A DNA stretch of 64,000 nt, taken from positions 2,728,001 to 2,792,000 of the forward strand of contig NZ_CP095412.1 in the NCBI RefSeq assembly GCF_023016265.1, written 5' to 3'. Numbering within the stretch: the stretch's first letter is position 1; every line of letters begins with the position of its first letter. Below are positions 9,195 through 18,237 of the stretch, piece by piece. The DNA is from Blastococcus sp. PRF04-17 (GTDB lineage: Bacteria; Actinomycetota; Actinomycetes; Mycobacteriales; Geodermatophilaceae). The position numbers were made by a program, and so were the translations under genes. The notes under the pieces were generated by a model. That model had not been told where the DNA came from. It saw only the letters and a list, made by a program, of their open reading frames with translations, and did no database searches.

Positions 9195-10972
9195 GGCACG
9201 TCCTCCTCGCCGAAGACCGCCGTGATGTACGGGGTCCGGTCGCGGAGGTCGTCCGCCGCTCGGGCGGCGACCCCGTAGAGCGGACCGGCGAGCGCCGTCA
9301 GCCCGACCGTCACCACCACCATCGCGGCGGTGGAACCCACCATCACCCGGGGCAGCGGCCGCAGGGCCCGCTCCTGCGGATCACCCTCGCCCAGCCCGTC
9401 GGTGACCGGCGAGGTCGCCGTGGCCACGGCGGTGTGCCGCTCCCAGGCGGCTCGGCGCGCCTCGGCCCGGCTGCCGCCGATGCCGGCCCGCACCGCCTGC
9501 TCCGTCTCGTCCGCCTGCTCCGTCTCGTCCGCCTGCTCCTTCTCCCCCGCCGGCTCCTGCTCCTCCTCCGGCTCGGGCAGCGGCCCCGGCGCCAGGTCCG
9601 GGCCCGCGTCGGCGGCGGCGGCCTCGGCGGTGTCGTCGTCCGGCGACTGCGCCGGCAACCGCCAGAACGCACGGCTCCAGACCCGCGAGACGGCCAGCAG
9701 GGTGAGCAGGCTGGTCACGGCTCCGCCGGCGACGAGGACCAGCGGCAGCCAGCCACCGTCGGCGATGCCCGCCTCGAGCAGGCCCAGCTTGCCGATGAAC
9801 CCCGAGAACGGCGGGATGCCCGCCAGGTTCATCGCGGGCACGAAGTACAGGATCGCCAGCAGCGGGGAGGCCGCCGCGAGACCGCCCAGCCGGTCCATCG
9901 CCGTCGATCCACCCTGCCGCTCCACCAGCCCGGCGACCAGGAACAGGGTCGTCTGGATGGCGATGTGGTGGACGACGTAGAAGATCGCCCCGGCCAGGCC
10001 GGCCGACGACGCCAGCGCGACCCCGAACACCATGTAGCCGATGTGGCTGACCAGCGTGAACGACAGGATGCGTCGGATGTCGGTCTGGGCGACCGCGCCG
10101 AGGATGCCGATGAGCATCGTGGCCAGCGCGGCCCACATGAGCACCTGGTCCAGCGCTCCGCCGGGGAAGAGCAGGGTCTGGGTCCGGATGATCGCGTACA
10201 CGCCCACCTTGGTGAGCAGGCCGGCGAACACCGCCGTGACCGGGGCCGGGGCGGTCGGGTAGCTGTCGGGGAGCCAGGCGGACAGCGGGAAGACCGCGGC
10301 CTTGATGGCGAACGCGATCAGCAGCATCGACTGCAGCAGCAGCTGGGTGCCCTCGGGCAGCTCGGCCAGCCGGCCGGCGAGCTGGGCCATGTTGACCGTG
10401 CCCGTGGCGGCGTACACCAGCCCGATGGCCGCGAGGAACAGCAGCGAGCTCAGCAGGCTGACGACGATGTAGGTGATCCCCGCCCGGATGCGCGGCGCCG
10501 ATCCGCCCAGCGTCAGCAGCACGTAGCTGGCGGTCAGGAGGATCTCGAAGCCCACGTAGAGGTTGAACAGATCGCCGGCCAGGAAGGCGTTCGCGACACC
10601 GGCGATCAGCACGAGGAACGTCGGGTGGAAGATCGAGATCGGCGTCTCCTCGTCACCGTCGGCCGCGCCCTGGCCCACCGCGAACACGAGCACCCCGAGC
10701 GCCACCGTCGCGGCCACCACCAGCATCAGGGCCGAGAGCCGGTCCACCACGAGGACGACGCCGAGGGGCACCGGCCACCCACCGACCGAGATCGCCGCCG
10801 CGCCGTCGGCGTCGGCGAGCAGCAGCAGCGCGATGGAGACGAGGAGGACCGCGCTCAGCACCAGGATGCTCAGCGTCCGCTGGACGCGCGGGTGCCGGCC
10901 GCCGACGAGGAGCGCCGCGGCCGCACCCAGCAGGGGCAGCAGCACCGGCAGCGGCGCGAGCACGCGGATCAT
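9191..10972 (-). CDS. mnhD: Mrp antiporter subunit D, 593 aa
   Basis: Related to the proton-pumping subunits of respiratory complex I. About fourteen transmembrane segments are expected. The conserved acidic residue in LYVGFEILLTASYVLL and the lysine in FAGLLTKVGVYAIIR mark the proton channel. Between the penultimate and last membrane segments lies a hydrophilic insert of roughly 100 residues, rich in Glu, Gln and Ala, that contains EQADET twice in tandem (9500-9540). This makes the protein longer than the usual 500 or so residues. Start and stop overlap neighbours by four bases. Confidence 0.92.
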   Translation of the reverse strand: MIRVLAPLPVLLPLLGAAAALLVGGRHPRVQRTLSILVLSAVLLVSIALLLLADADGAAAISVGGWPVPLGVVLVVDRLSALMLVVAATVALGVLVFAVGQGAADGDEETPISIFHPTFLVLIAGVANAFLAGDLFNLYVGFEILLTASYVLLTLGGSAPRIRAGITYIVVSLLSSLLFLAAIGLVYAATGTVNMAQLAGRLAELPEGTQLLLQSMLLIAFAIKAAVFPLSAWLPDSYPTAPAPVTAVFAGLLTKVGVYAIIRTQTLLFPGGALDQVLMWAALATMLIGILGAVAQTDIRRILSFTLVSHIGYMVFGVALASSAGLAGAIFYVVHHIAIQTTLFLVAGLVERQGGSTAMDRLGGLAAASPLLAILYFVPAMNLAGIPPFSGFIGKLGLLEAGIADGGWLPLVLVAGGAVTSLLTLLAVSRVWSRAFWRLPAQSPDDDTAEAAAADAGPDLAPGPLPEPEEEQEPAGEKEQADETEQADETEQAVRAGIGGSRAEARRAAWERHTAVATATSPVTDGLGEGDPQERALRPLPRVMVGSTAAMVVVTVGLTALAGPLYGVAARAADDLRDRTPYITAVFGEEDVP

Positions 10973-11493
10973 CGGTCGCGCCGCTGGGTCGGGGGCAGGT
11001 CGACGTCGTCGGACGCGATGCCGGCGTAGTCGCGGGCGAGGCGCCGCTCCACGTCGAGGTCGGGGTGGCCGTCGAGGTGACCGGCCGGACGGTCCTCGGG
11101 CGCCAGCTCGTGGGGGTCGAGCTCGTCGGAGTCCATCGCCGACCGGCGGGCCACGCGCCGGTCCTCCTCGTCCACGCCGACCACCTCCTGGCGGACCAGC
11201 CGCCACGAGCGGTAGATCAGCGCCAGCAGGAAGGCCGCGATGCCGAACGTGATGACGATGGCGGTGAGGATCAGGGCCTGCGGCAGTGGATCGCTCATCT
11301 CCTCCGGCTCGGCGTACCCGAGGATCGGCGCGAGTCCCGTCGCACCGCCCGCGGAGAGCAGGAGCAGGTTGGTCGCGTTGCCCAGCAGCAGGAACCCGAG
11401 CAGCACCCGGGTGAGGCTCCGGTCGAGGAGGAGGTAGACCCCGGCCGCGTACAGCCCCCCGATGATCACCGGCAGGACGACGGTCGGCGTCAT
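10969..11493 (-). CDS. mnhC: Mrp antiporter subunit C, 174 aa
   Basis: NuoK-like subunit with three transmembrane segments in the first 95 residues. LLGFLLLGNATNLLLLSAGG and DPLPQALILTAIVI are diagnostic of MrpC. The last 80 residues are a charged tail, longer than in many homologues. It lies between mnhA and mnhD with four-base overlaps on both sides. Confidence 0.92.
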   Translation of the reverse strand: MTPTVVLPVIIGGLYAAGVYLLLDRSLTRVLLGFLLLGNATNLLLLSAGGATGLAPILGYAEPEEMSDPLPQALILTAIVITFGIAAFLLALIYRSWRLVRQEVVGVDEEDRRVARRSAMDSDELDPHELAPEDRPAGHLDGHPDLDVERRLARDYAGIASDDVDLPPTQRRDR

Positions 11494-14375
11494 CGGATGA
11501 TCACCTCTCCGGGGGCGGCGTCGATGGGGTCGTCCTCGTCGACCTGCCGGTCGAGCTCGGCGCCGAGACTGCGCAGGATGTCGAGCACCAGCCCGACCAC
11601 GATCAGGTAGACGCCCATGTCGAAGAACAGGGAAGTGACGAGCTTGACGTCACCGAGGACCGGGAGCGTGGTCTCCAGGATCGCGGTCTGCAGCACGTCG
11701 GCACCCAGCAGCAGTCCACCGATCCCGGTCCCGCCCGCGAAGAGCAGTCCGACACCCAGCAGCAACCCCGGGTCCACCGGAGCGGCCTCGCCGAGCTCGT
11801 AGCGGCCACCGGCCAGGTAGCGCAGCACCAGCGCCAGGCCCGCCACCAGGCCCCCCGCGAAGCCGCCACCGGGCTCATTGTGGCCGCTGAAGAGCATGAA
11901 CAGCGAGAAGACCAGGATCGTGTGGAACAGGATCCTGGTGATCACCTCGAGGATCACCGATCGCCGCTCCGGCGCCAGGGCGGCGGAGGCGGCCAGCCAC
12001 TGGCCCCGGGGCGCGCGACGCGAGTTGCGTTCCTGCCGGGCCAGCTGCACGGGGTCGATGCGGTCCACCGCGCCGGTCCGCCGGCGGAGGAAGACCAGGC
12101 TGGCCACGCCGGTGGCCGCGACGACCACCAGCGAGATCTCCCCGAGGGTGTCCCAGGCACGGATGTCGACGAGCGTGACGTTCACGACGTTCTGCCCGCC
12201 GCCGAACTCGTAGGCCTGCTGCGGGTGGTCGACCGACACCGGCGTCGCCGTCCGGACCGCGAGGGCGACGGCCCCCACGCAGGCCATCAGGGCGCCGACT
12301 GCGACGGCGACGACGCCCCGGGCCGCCCGCTCCCGCGGCCGGTGCCGCTCGGTGATGTCCTTGGGCAGCTTGCGCAGCACGAGCACGAACACGACCAGCG
12401 TCAGCGTCTCGACGAGGAACTGGGTGAGCGCGAGGTCGGGTGCCCCCTGCAGCGCGAACAGGACGGCGAGGCCGTACCCGGTCACCCCCACGACGAGCAC
12501 CGCCGACAGGCGCTGGCGGATGCGCAGCGCCAGCGCCGCGGCGATCAGCACGACCGCACCGACCAGCGCCTGGATCGGGGTGTCCCACGCCCGCCACTCG
12601 CCGGGCCAGGGTGCGCGGAAGAGGAGGACCGAGCCGGGCAGGGCCAGGACGACGACGAGGATGGTGCCGAGGTAGGCCGGCAGCGATCCGCGCTGCGTGG
12701 TGCCCGTGACGAGCACGGCCAGCCGGTCGAGGGCCTGCACGGTGTTCCAGTAGCCCTCGTCGGCCGACGCGCCGACGGCCAGCCGCCGCTGGGCACGGAA
12801 CACCGGGTCGCGGGCGGCGAAGAGGGCGGCGCCGCCCGCGACCGTGAACGCCGACATCAGCAGGGCGGGCTGGAAGCCGTGCCACAGGGCCAGCTTCTCG
12901 GCCTCGGGAGCCAGCAGCGGCAGGGTGTCCGCGTACCCCGCGACCAGCGGCTCGAGCAGGGGGCTGGCCGGGCCGGCGAGCAGGCCGGCGAGCGCGAGGA
13001 CGGCCGGCGCGGCGAGGAAGAGCGGGGTCGGCGGGTGGACGAGGTCGGCGGGCTCGGTCGGGGCGAGACCGGGCTTGCGTGCGAACGCGCCCCACAGGAA
13101 GCGCGCGGTGTAGGCCGCGGTGAGCACCGAGCCCAGGATCAGCCCCGTCAGCTCGACGCCGGCGGCGGTGCGGTCGGGCAGTCCGCCCTCCCACAGGGCC
13201 GTGAACGCCGCCTCCTTGCCCACGAACCCCAGCAGGGGCGGCAGTCCCGCCATCGAGGCGGCGGCCAGGCTGCTGATCACGGCCAGTGAGGGGAGCCGGC
13301 GTCCGAGGCCGGAGAGCCGGCGCAGGTCGCGTACGCCGGTCGCGTGGTCGATCACGCCCACCGTCAGGAACAGCGTGGACTTGAACAGCCCGTGGGCGAG
13401 CGTCATGGCGATACCGGCGGCGGCCAGTTCGCGGCTGCCCCCACCGACCAGGACCATGAGGAAGCCCAGCTGGCTCACCGTGCCGAAGGCGAGCAGGAGC
13501 TTCAGGTCGTTCTGCCGCAGCGACCGGTACCCGCCGACGAGCATCGTGGCCAGTCCCAGCCCCAGGACGATCGGCCGCCAGCCCGGGACGTCGGCCAGGC
13601 CGGGCGCCAGCCGCGCGACGAGGTAGATGCCCGCCTTGACCATCGCGGCGGCGTGCAGGTAGGCGCTGACCGGCGTCGGCGCCTCCATCGCGGCGGGCAG
13701 CCAGAAGTGGAACGGCACCATCGCCGACTTGGTGATCGCCCCGACCAGCACCAACACCGTGCCCGCGACCAGCAGCGGGCCCGAGCCGGGGTCGGCGACG
13801 ACCTCCGACAGCAGGTAGCTGCCGCTGGTCTCGCCCAGCATGAGCAGGCCGACGAGCATGGCGAGGCCGCCGGCGGTGGTGAGGATCAGCGCCTGGCTGG
13901 CGGCCCGCCGGGCGGCCAGCTTCGTGCCCGCGCCGCCGATGAGCAGGTACGAGAAGACGGTGGTGAGCTCCCAGAAGACGTAGAGCAGGAGCAGGTCGTC
14001 GGCGAGGACGAGGCCGAGCATGGACCCGGCGAAGGCGGTCAGGGTGCCGGCGAACCGCCCGAGCCCCTCGTCGTCGGCCTCGAAGTAGCGGGCGCAGTAC
14101 AGCAGGACGAGGGCGCCGACCCCGGTGACCAGCGCCGCGAGGGCGAGCGAGAGGCCGTCCATGCGCAGCGTGACCGTCAGGTCCAGCGCCGGCACCCACG
14201 GCGTCGTCTCCTCGACCGTCCCGCCACCGGTCACGGTCGCCAGCTGCGCCAGGATCCAGCCGAACGACACCGCCGGGACCAGCGCCAGCAGCAGGAACGC
14301 CTGCCGGCCCGCCCAACGAACGAGGACCGGTGCGAGCACGGCCCCGACGAGGTGGAGGAGCAGCAGCGCGGTCAC
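11490..14375 (-). CDS. mnhA: Mrp antiporter fused subunit A/B, 961 aa
   Basis: The largest Mrp subunit. The N-terminal two thirds are NuoL-like, with the conserved Glu in YVFWELTTVFSYLLIGG and the Lys in SAYLHAAAMVKAG. The C-terminal part contains the MrpB-like region (GHNEPGGGFAGGLVAGLALV), the A/B fusion typical of actinobacteria. I chose GTG at 14375, which starts VTALLLLHLVGAVLAP directly with a membrane segment; another GTG at 14411 adds 12 residues. As the first gene, its upstream region (14376-14510) should hold the operon promoter. Confidence 0.92.
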   Translation of the reverse strand: MTALLLLHLVGAVLAPVLVRWAGRQAFLLLALVPAVSFGWILAQLATVTGGGTVEETTPWVPALDLTVTLRMDGLSLALAALVTGVGALVLLYCARYFEADDEGLGRFAGTLTAFAGSMLGLVLADDLLLLYVFWELTTVFSYLLIGGAGTKLAARRAASQALILTTAGGLAMLVGLLMLGETSGSYLLSEVVADPGSGPLLVAGTVLVLVGAITKSAMVPFHFWLPAAMEAPTPVSAYLHAAAMVKAGIYLVARLAPGLADVPGWRPIVLGLGLATMLVGGYRSLRQNDLKLLLAFGTVSQLGFLMVLVGGGSRELAAAGIAMTLAHGLFKSTLFLTVGVIDHATGVRDLRRLSGLGRRLPSLAVISSLAAASMAGLPPLLGFVGKEAAFTALWEGGLPDRTAAGVELTGLILGSVLTAAYTARFLWGAFARKPGLAPTEPADLVHPPTPLFLAAPAVLALAGLLAGPASPLLEPLVAGYADTLPLLAPEAEKLALWHGFQPALLMSAFTVAGGAALFAARDPVFRAQRRLAVGASADEGYWNTVQALDRLAVLVTGTTQRGSLPAYLGTILVVVLALPGSVLLFRAPWPGEWRAWDTPIQALVGAVVLIAAALALRIRQRLSAVLVVGVTGYGLAVLFALQGAPDLALTQFLVETLTLVVFVLVLRKLPKDITERHRPRERAARGVVAVAVGALMACVGAVALAVRTATPVSVDHPQQAYEFGGGQNVVNVTLVDIRAWDTLGEISLVVVAATGVASLVFLRRRTGAVDRIDPVQLARQERNSRRAPRGQWLAASAALAPERRSVILEVITRILFHTILVFSLFMLFSGHNEPGGGFAGGLVAGLALVLRYLAGGRYELGEAAPVDPGLLLGVGLLFAGGTGIGGLLLGADVLQTAILETTLPVLGDVKLVTSLFFDMGVYLIVVGLVLDILRSLGAELDRQVDEDDPIDAAPGEVIIR

Positions 14376-14486
14376 GGGTCTCCGGGAGTCGGTTCGGCTC
14401 GGGGATACCACCGACGCCGGGAGGACGACCGCGGTGTCCCCAGGCTACCGGCGGCCCCGATCCGCGGCCCGGCGTCACCCGGCCAC

Positions 14487-14503
14487 GATCAGGGAACCTG
14501 ATC
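14487..14503. promoter_or_regulatory. Palindrome GATCAGG-GAA-CCTGATC upstream of the Mrp operon
   Basis: Perfect seven-base arms with a three-base centre lie about 115 bases upstream of the mnhA start and before the ABC-F terminator. A regulator-binding site for the antiporter operon is plausible. No promoter hexamers could be assigned with confidence. Confidence 0.4.
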
Positions 14504-14510
14504 ATGCGGG

Positions 14511-14542
14511 GTCCTCCCTCGCGGTCCACGGTGAGGGAGGAC
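14511..14542 (-). terminator. Hairpin after the ABC-F gene
   Basis: GTCCTCCCTC (14511-14520) pairs perfectly with GAGGGAGGAC (14533-14542) across a 12-base loop, 27 bases beyond the ABC-F stop. There is no T tract, as is common for actinobacterial terminators. Confidence 0.6.
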
Positions 14543-14568
14543 GCACAACGGGGAGGGAGGACGGCTGG

Positions 14569-16371
14569 TCAGCCCTCCGCGAGCTCCGCGGCGGCCAGCC
14601 ACTCCTCCTCGACCTGCTCCTTCTCCGCCCGTACGGCGCGCAACTGCGCGTCGAGCTCCGCGGCCTTCGCGTAGTCCGTGGCCGCGGCCGCCAGTTGCTC
14701 GTGCAGCTTCCCCTCGTCGGCGTCGAGCTTGGCCAGCCGGCGCTCCAGCCGGGCCACCTCCTTCTTCGCCGCCCGCGAGTCGGCGGCCGACGTCGCCGGC
14801 CGGGCCGGCCCCCCGCCGGGCTGGGGCGTCGCGGTCGTCAGCGGCGCGCCGCCCGCGGCCCGCCGCTGGAGGTACTCCTCCACCCCGCCGGGCAGTTCGG
14901 CGAGCGAGCCGTCGCCGAGCAGCGCGACGACCTTGTCGCAGACCCGGTCGACGAAGTACCGGTCGTGGCTGACGACCAGCACCGTGCCCGGGAACCCGTC
15001 GAGCAGGTCCTCCAGCGCGGTCAGGGTGTCGATGTCCAGATCGTTGGTCGGCTCGTCGAGGACCAGCACGTTCGGCTCGGCCATGAGCAGCCGTAGCAGC
15101 TGCAGCCGCCGGCGCTCCCCGCCGGAGAGGTCGCCGACCGGCGTCCACTGCCGGTTCGCGGCGAAGCCGAACCGCTCGGCGAGGGATGACGCGGAGATCT
15201 CCTGGTTGCCGATGCGGGCGATGCGGGCGACGTCCTGCACCGCCTCCAGCACCCGGGCCTTCGGCGGCAGCTCGGCGACGTGCTGCGACAGGTACGCGAC
15301 CGACACGGTCTGCCCGACGACGACCTTCCCCGCGTCCGGCTCCGTCTCGCCGACCAGCAGCCGCAGCAGCGACGTCTTGCCGGCACCGTTCACGCCGACG
15401 ATGCCGATCCGGTCGCCGGGGCCGACGTGCCAGGTGAGGTCCCGGAACAGGGTGCGCGGGCCGTCGTCCGTGGGGACGGCGTAGTCGACGTCCTCCACGT
15501 CGTAGACCGTCCTGCCGAGCCGCCGGGCGGCGAAGCCCTTCAGCGCCATCGAGTCGCGCGGCGGGGGCTCGTCGGCGATCAGCGCCTGCGCCGCCTCGAT
15601 GCGGAACCTCGGCTTGCTGGTGCGGGCCGGCGCGCCGCGACGCAGCCAGGCCAGCTCCTTGCGCACCAGGTTGAGCCGGCGCTCCTCGGTGACCGCGGCG
15701 ATCCGGGCCCGTTCCGCCCGGGCGAGGGTGTACGCCGAGTAGCCGCCGTCGTAGGCGTGCACGTTTCCGTCGGCGACCTCCCACGTGGTGGTGCAGACCT
15801 CGTCGAGGAACCAGCGGTCGTGGGTGACGACGACCATGCCGCCGACCCGCCCCTTCACGTACTCGGCCAGCCAGGCGACGCCCTCGACGTCCAGGTGGTT
15901 GGTCGGCTCGTCGAGCACCAGCAGGTCCAGCGGGCGGATGAGCTGCGCGGCCAGCGCGACACGGCGCCGCTCGCCGCCGGACATCGGCGCGACCGGGGCG
16001 TCCAGGCCCAGCCGGTCCAGCTCCAGGCCGGTGAGCACCGATCGGACGGCGGGATCGCCGGCCCACTCGTGCTCGGCGGCGAACATCGAGGCCGGCAGGA
16101 CCACGTCGCGGACCGTCGTGCCCGGCGGCAGCGTGCCGGACTGGTCCAGCACACCCATCGCCAGGTCGCCGCGGCGGGTGACCCGGCCGGAGTCGGGCTC
16201 GTCGGCCCCGGTGAGCATCGACAGCAGGGTGGACTTGCCGCCGCCGTTGCGGCCGACGACGCCGATGCGCTCACCGGCGGCGACGCCGAGGGAGACGTCG
16301 TCCAGGATCACGGTCGTGCCGTGTGCCTTGTGCACCCGCTCGAGGTTGACCAGGTTCAGGGGTGCGCTCAT
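14569..16371 (-). CDS. ABC-F family ATPase, 600 aa
   Basis: Soluble protein with two ABC domains and no membrane region. Walker A motifs are GRNGGGKST (about residue 40) and GVNGAGKTS (about residue 345). The signatures are MSGGERRR and LSGGERRR, with Walker B LVLDEPTNHLD and LVLDEPTNDLD. A C-terminal coiled coil (about residues 525-600) resembles the Uup type. ABC-F proteins act on ribosomes, as translation factors or antibiotic-protection proteins; Uup-like members are linked to ribosome or DNA maintenance. Which role applies here cannot be told from sequence. It probably stands alone, with a terminator hairpin downstream. Confidence 0.92.
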   Translation of the reverse strand: MSAPLNLVNLERVHKAHGTTVILDDVSLGVAAGERIGVVGRNGGGKSTLLSMLTGADEPDSGRVTRRGDLAMGVLDQSGTLPPGTTVRDVVLPASMFAAEHEWAGDPAVRSVLTGLELDRLGLDAPVAPMSGGERRRVALAAQLIRPLDLLVLDEPTNHLDVEGVAWLAEYVKGRVGGMVVVTHDRWFLDEVCTTTWEVADGNVHAYDGGYSAYTLARAERARIAAVTEERRLNLVRKELAWLRRGAPARTSKPRFRIEAAQALIADEPPPRDSMALKGFAARRLGRTVYDVEDVDYAVPTDDGPRTLFRDLTWHVGPGDRIGIVGVNGAGKTSLLRLLVGETEPDAGKVVVGQTVSVAYLSQHVAELPPKARVLEAVQDVARIARIGNQEISASSLAERFGFAANRQWTPVGDLSGGERRRLQLLRLLMAEPNVLVLDEPTNDLDIDTLTALEDLLDGFPGTVLVVSHDRYFVDRVCDKVVALLGDGSLAELPGGVEEYLQRRAAGGAPLTTATPQPGGGPARPATSAADSRAAKKEVARLERRLAKLDADEGKLHEQLAAAATDYAKAAELDAQLRAVRAEKEQVEEEWLAAAELAEG

Positions 16372-16396
16372 CGCGACCCAGTATCCGCCGGGCGGA

Positions 16397-17290
16397 TCAG
16401 GCCAGTCGGGTGACCTCCACGGTCACGGTGTGGCCCTCGCTCCTCGGCCCGGAGAACAGCCCCTTGAACGGCGGGACGTCGCCGTAGTCGCGGCCCCGCC
16501 CCAAGGTCACGTGGCGCGGGCCGATGGGCACCGAGTTGGTCGGGTCGAAGCCGTTCCAGCCGCCGTCCCACCACTCGACCCAGGCGTGGCTCTCGCCGGT
16601 CACCGGCTCGCCGACGGCGGCGTCCTTGGCCGGGTGCAGGTAGCCGGAGACGTACCGGGCGGGCAGGCCGAGGGCGCGCAGCAGTCCGACGGTGACGTGG
16701 GAGATGTCCTGGCAGACGCCCTTGCCCTTGCCCCACGCCTGCATCGCGTTGGTCTTCACGCTGGTCGAGCCGGACAGGTACTCCATGTGCTCGCCGACGA
16801 ACCGGCAGATCGCCGGGCCTGCCTCGTGCGGACGCGCGTCGCCGACCGCCGCCCGGGCCTGCGCGACCACCTCGTCGTCCATGGCGGTGAGCGGTGTGGC
16901 GGCCAGCAGCTCGCCGAACTGCTCCTGCACCTCCCGCGCGGCCAGGGCGCCCCAGCCGACCCGGTCGTGGGCGGCGAGGTCGGGGCCGGCCTCGACGATC
17001 GACGTCCCGGTGACCGCCAGCTCGGAGTGCGGGGTGTGCAGGTCGAAGGCGGTCACCGTCGACCCCCAGTAGTCGCGGTAGGCGTAGGCGGTGGCGGCCG
17101 GCTCGATCTCCACGCGCGAGCGCAGCGTCGTCTGGCGGTGGCTGTTCTCCGGGGTCAGCCGCGCCTCGTTGTAGGAGGACCGCACCGGACCGGAGTAGTG
17201 GAAGACGGTGCGGTGCACGACCTGCAGCCGCCAGCGGTGCGCGGCCGGCCGCGCCGCCGTCGTCAGCTCCTGGGTCTGGCCCTGGGTCAC
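16397..17290 (-). CDS. Transglutaminase-like cysteine protease-fold protein, 297 aa
   Basis: The N-terminal region (about residues 20-110, LQVVHRTVFHYSGPVRSSYN) matches the bacterial transglutaminase N-terminal domain. The catalytic triad is visible as Cys in GKGVCQDISHV, His in GESHAWVEWW and Asp in NGFDPTN. The GTG start overlaps the alpha-E stop (GTGA). Together with the alpha-E and ATP-grasp genes this forms a known conserved trio, proposed to make or modify a peptide or amide-linked compound; the product is not known. Confidence 0.92.
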   Translation of the reverse strand: MTQGQTQELTTAARPAAHRWRLQVVHRTVFHYSGPVRSSYNEARLTPENSHRQTTLRSRVEIEPAATAYAYRDYWGSTVTAFDLHTPHSELAVTGTSIVEAGPDLAAHDRVGWGALAAREVQEQFGELLAATPLTAMDDEVVAQARAAVGDARPHEAGPAICRFVGEHMEYLSGSTSVKTNAMQAWGKGKGVCQDISHVTVGLLRALGLPARYVSGYLHPAKDAAVGEPVTGESHAWVEWWDGGWNGFDPTNSVPIGPRHVTLGRGRDYGDVPPFKGLFSGPRSEGHTVTVEVTRLA

Positions 17291-18237
17291 CCGGCCTCCT
17301 CCGGCACCCACACCTGGGGCGCCTGCTCGGTGAAGAAGCGGTGGGTGACCGCGGCGCTGGCCGCCGAGCAGGTGCGCTGCAGCTCCTCCAGCCGGCTCGG
17401 CAGCTGGGCCAGCAGCTCGGGCGGGCTCATGAACTCCAGCATCGTGCGCGCCCGGCCCACGATGCGGTGCGCCTCTCCGGCGACGCCGATGCGGGCGGCG
17501 TCGCGGACCGTCGACCGCTCCAGCTCGGCCAGGCACGCCTCGGCCTGCTCGAGCGCGGCGAACACCGATCGGGGGAAGAGCCGGTCCAGCAGCAGGAACT
17601 CGGCGGCCCGGCTGCTGTTGACCATGCCGCGGTAGGTGCGCAGGTAGGGCTCGTATGCGCCGGTCGAGCGCAGCACCAGGGTCCAGGAGGGCGCGGCGTC
17701 CCCGGCGAGCACGCGGGTCGAGATGATCCGCGACGTCATGTCCACCCGTTCCAGCGAGCGGCCCAGGATGAGGAACAGCCAGCTCTCGTCGCGGCTCATC
17801 GTGGCGTCGGCCAGCCCGAACACCATCGCCGAGCGCTCGCGGACGAACCGGAACAGCGAGTGCGGGCCGTACCGGCGCGCCATCGTGCGCTGCTGCGGCA
17901 GGGCGTTGTGGGTGACGTTGAGCGACTCCCAGATCTCGGCGCTGAGCACTTCGCGGGCGCCGCGGGCGTTCTCGCGGGCCGCCGAGAGCGCGCCGACGAT
18001 CGAACTGGGGCTGGCGCGGTCGAAGGCCAGGGTCGCGAGCACCCGCTCGGTGTCGGCCTCGCTGTCGGGCACCGGCGATCCCATCAGCGCCAGGAGGTTG
18101 GCGCAGGCCCGCCGCTCGTCGATCCACGGGTCCTCGACCAGGCGCTGGGTGTGCACGTCGAGGATGCGTGCGGTGTCGTCGGCGCGCTCGACGTAGCGGC
18201 CGATCCAGAACAGCGACTCGGCGATCCGGCTCAGCAC
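17287..18237 (-). CDS. Alpha-E domain protein (DUF403), 316 aa
   Basis: Opens with MLSRIAESLFWIGRYVERAD, the diagnostic start of the alpha-E family, which is all-helical and Glu/Arg rich. It sits between a circularly permuted ATP-grasp gene and a transglutaminase gene, overlapping both. Family members always occur in this context, and a shared peptide-modifying role has been suggested from genome context. No catalytic residues are established. Confidence 0.92.
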   Translation of the reverse strand: MLSRIAESLFWIGRYVERADDTARILDVHTQRLVEDPWIDERRACANLLALMGSPVPDSEADTERVLATLAFDRASPSSIVGALSAARENARGAREVLSAEIWESLNVTHNALPQQRTMARRYGPHSLFRFVRERSAMVFGLADATMSRDESWLFLILGRSLERVDMTSRIISTRVLAGDAAPSWTLVLRSTGAYEPYLRTYRGMVNSSRAAEFLLLDRLFPRSVFAALEQAEACLAELERSTVRDAARIGVAGEAHRIVGRARTMLEFMSPPELLAQLPSRLEELQRTCSAASAAVTHRFFTEQAPQVWVPEEAG

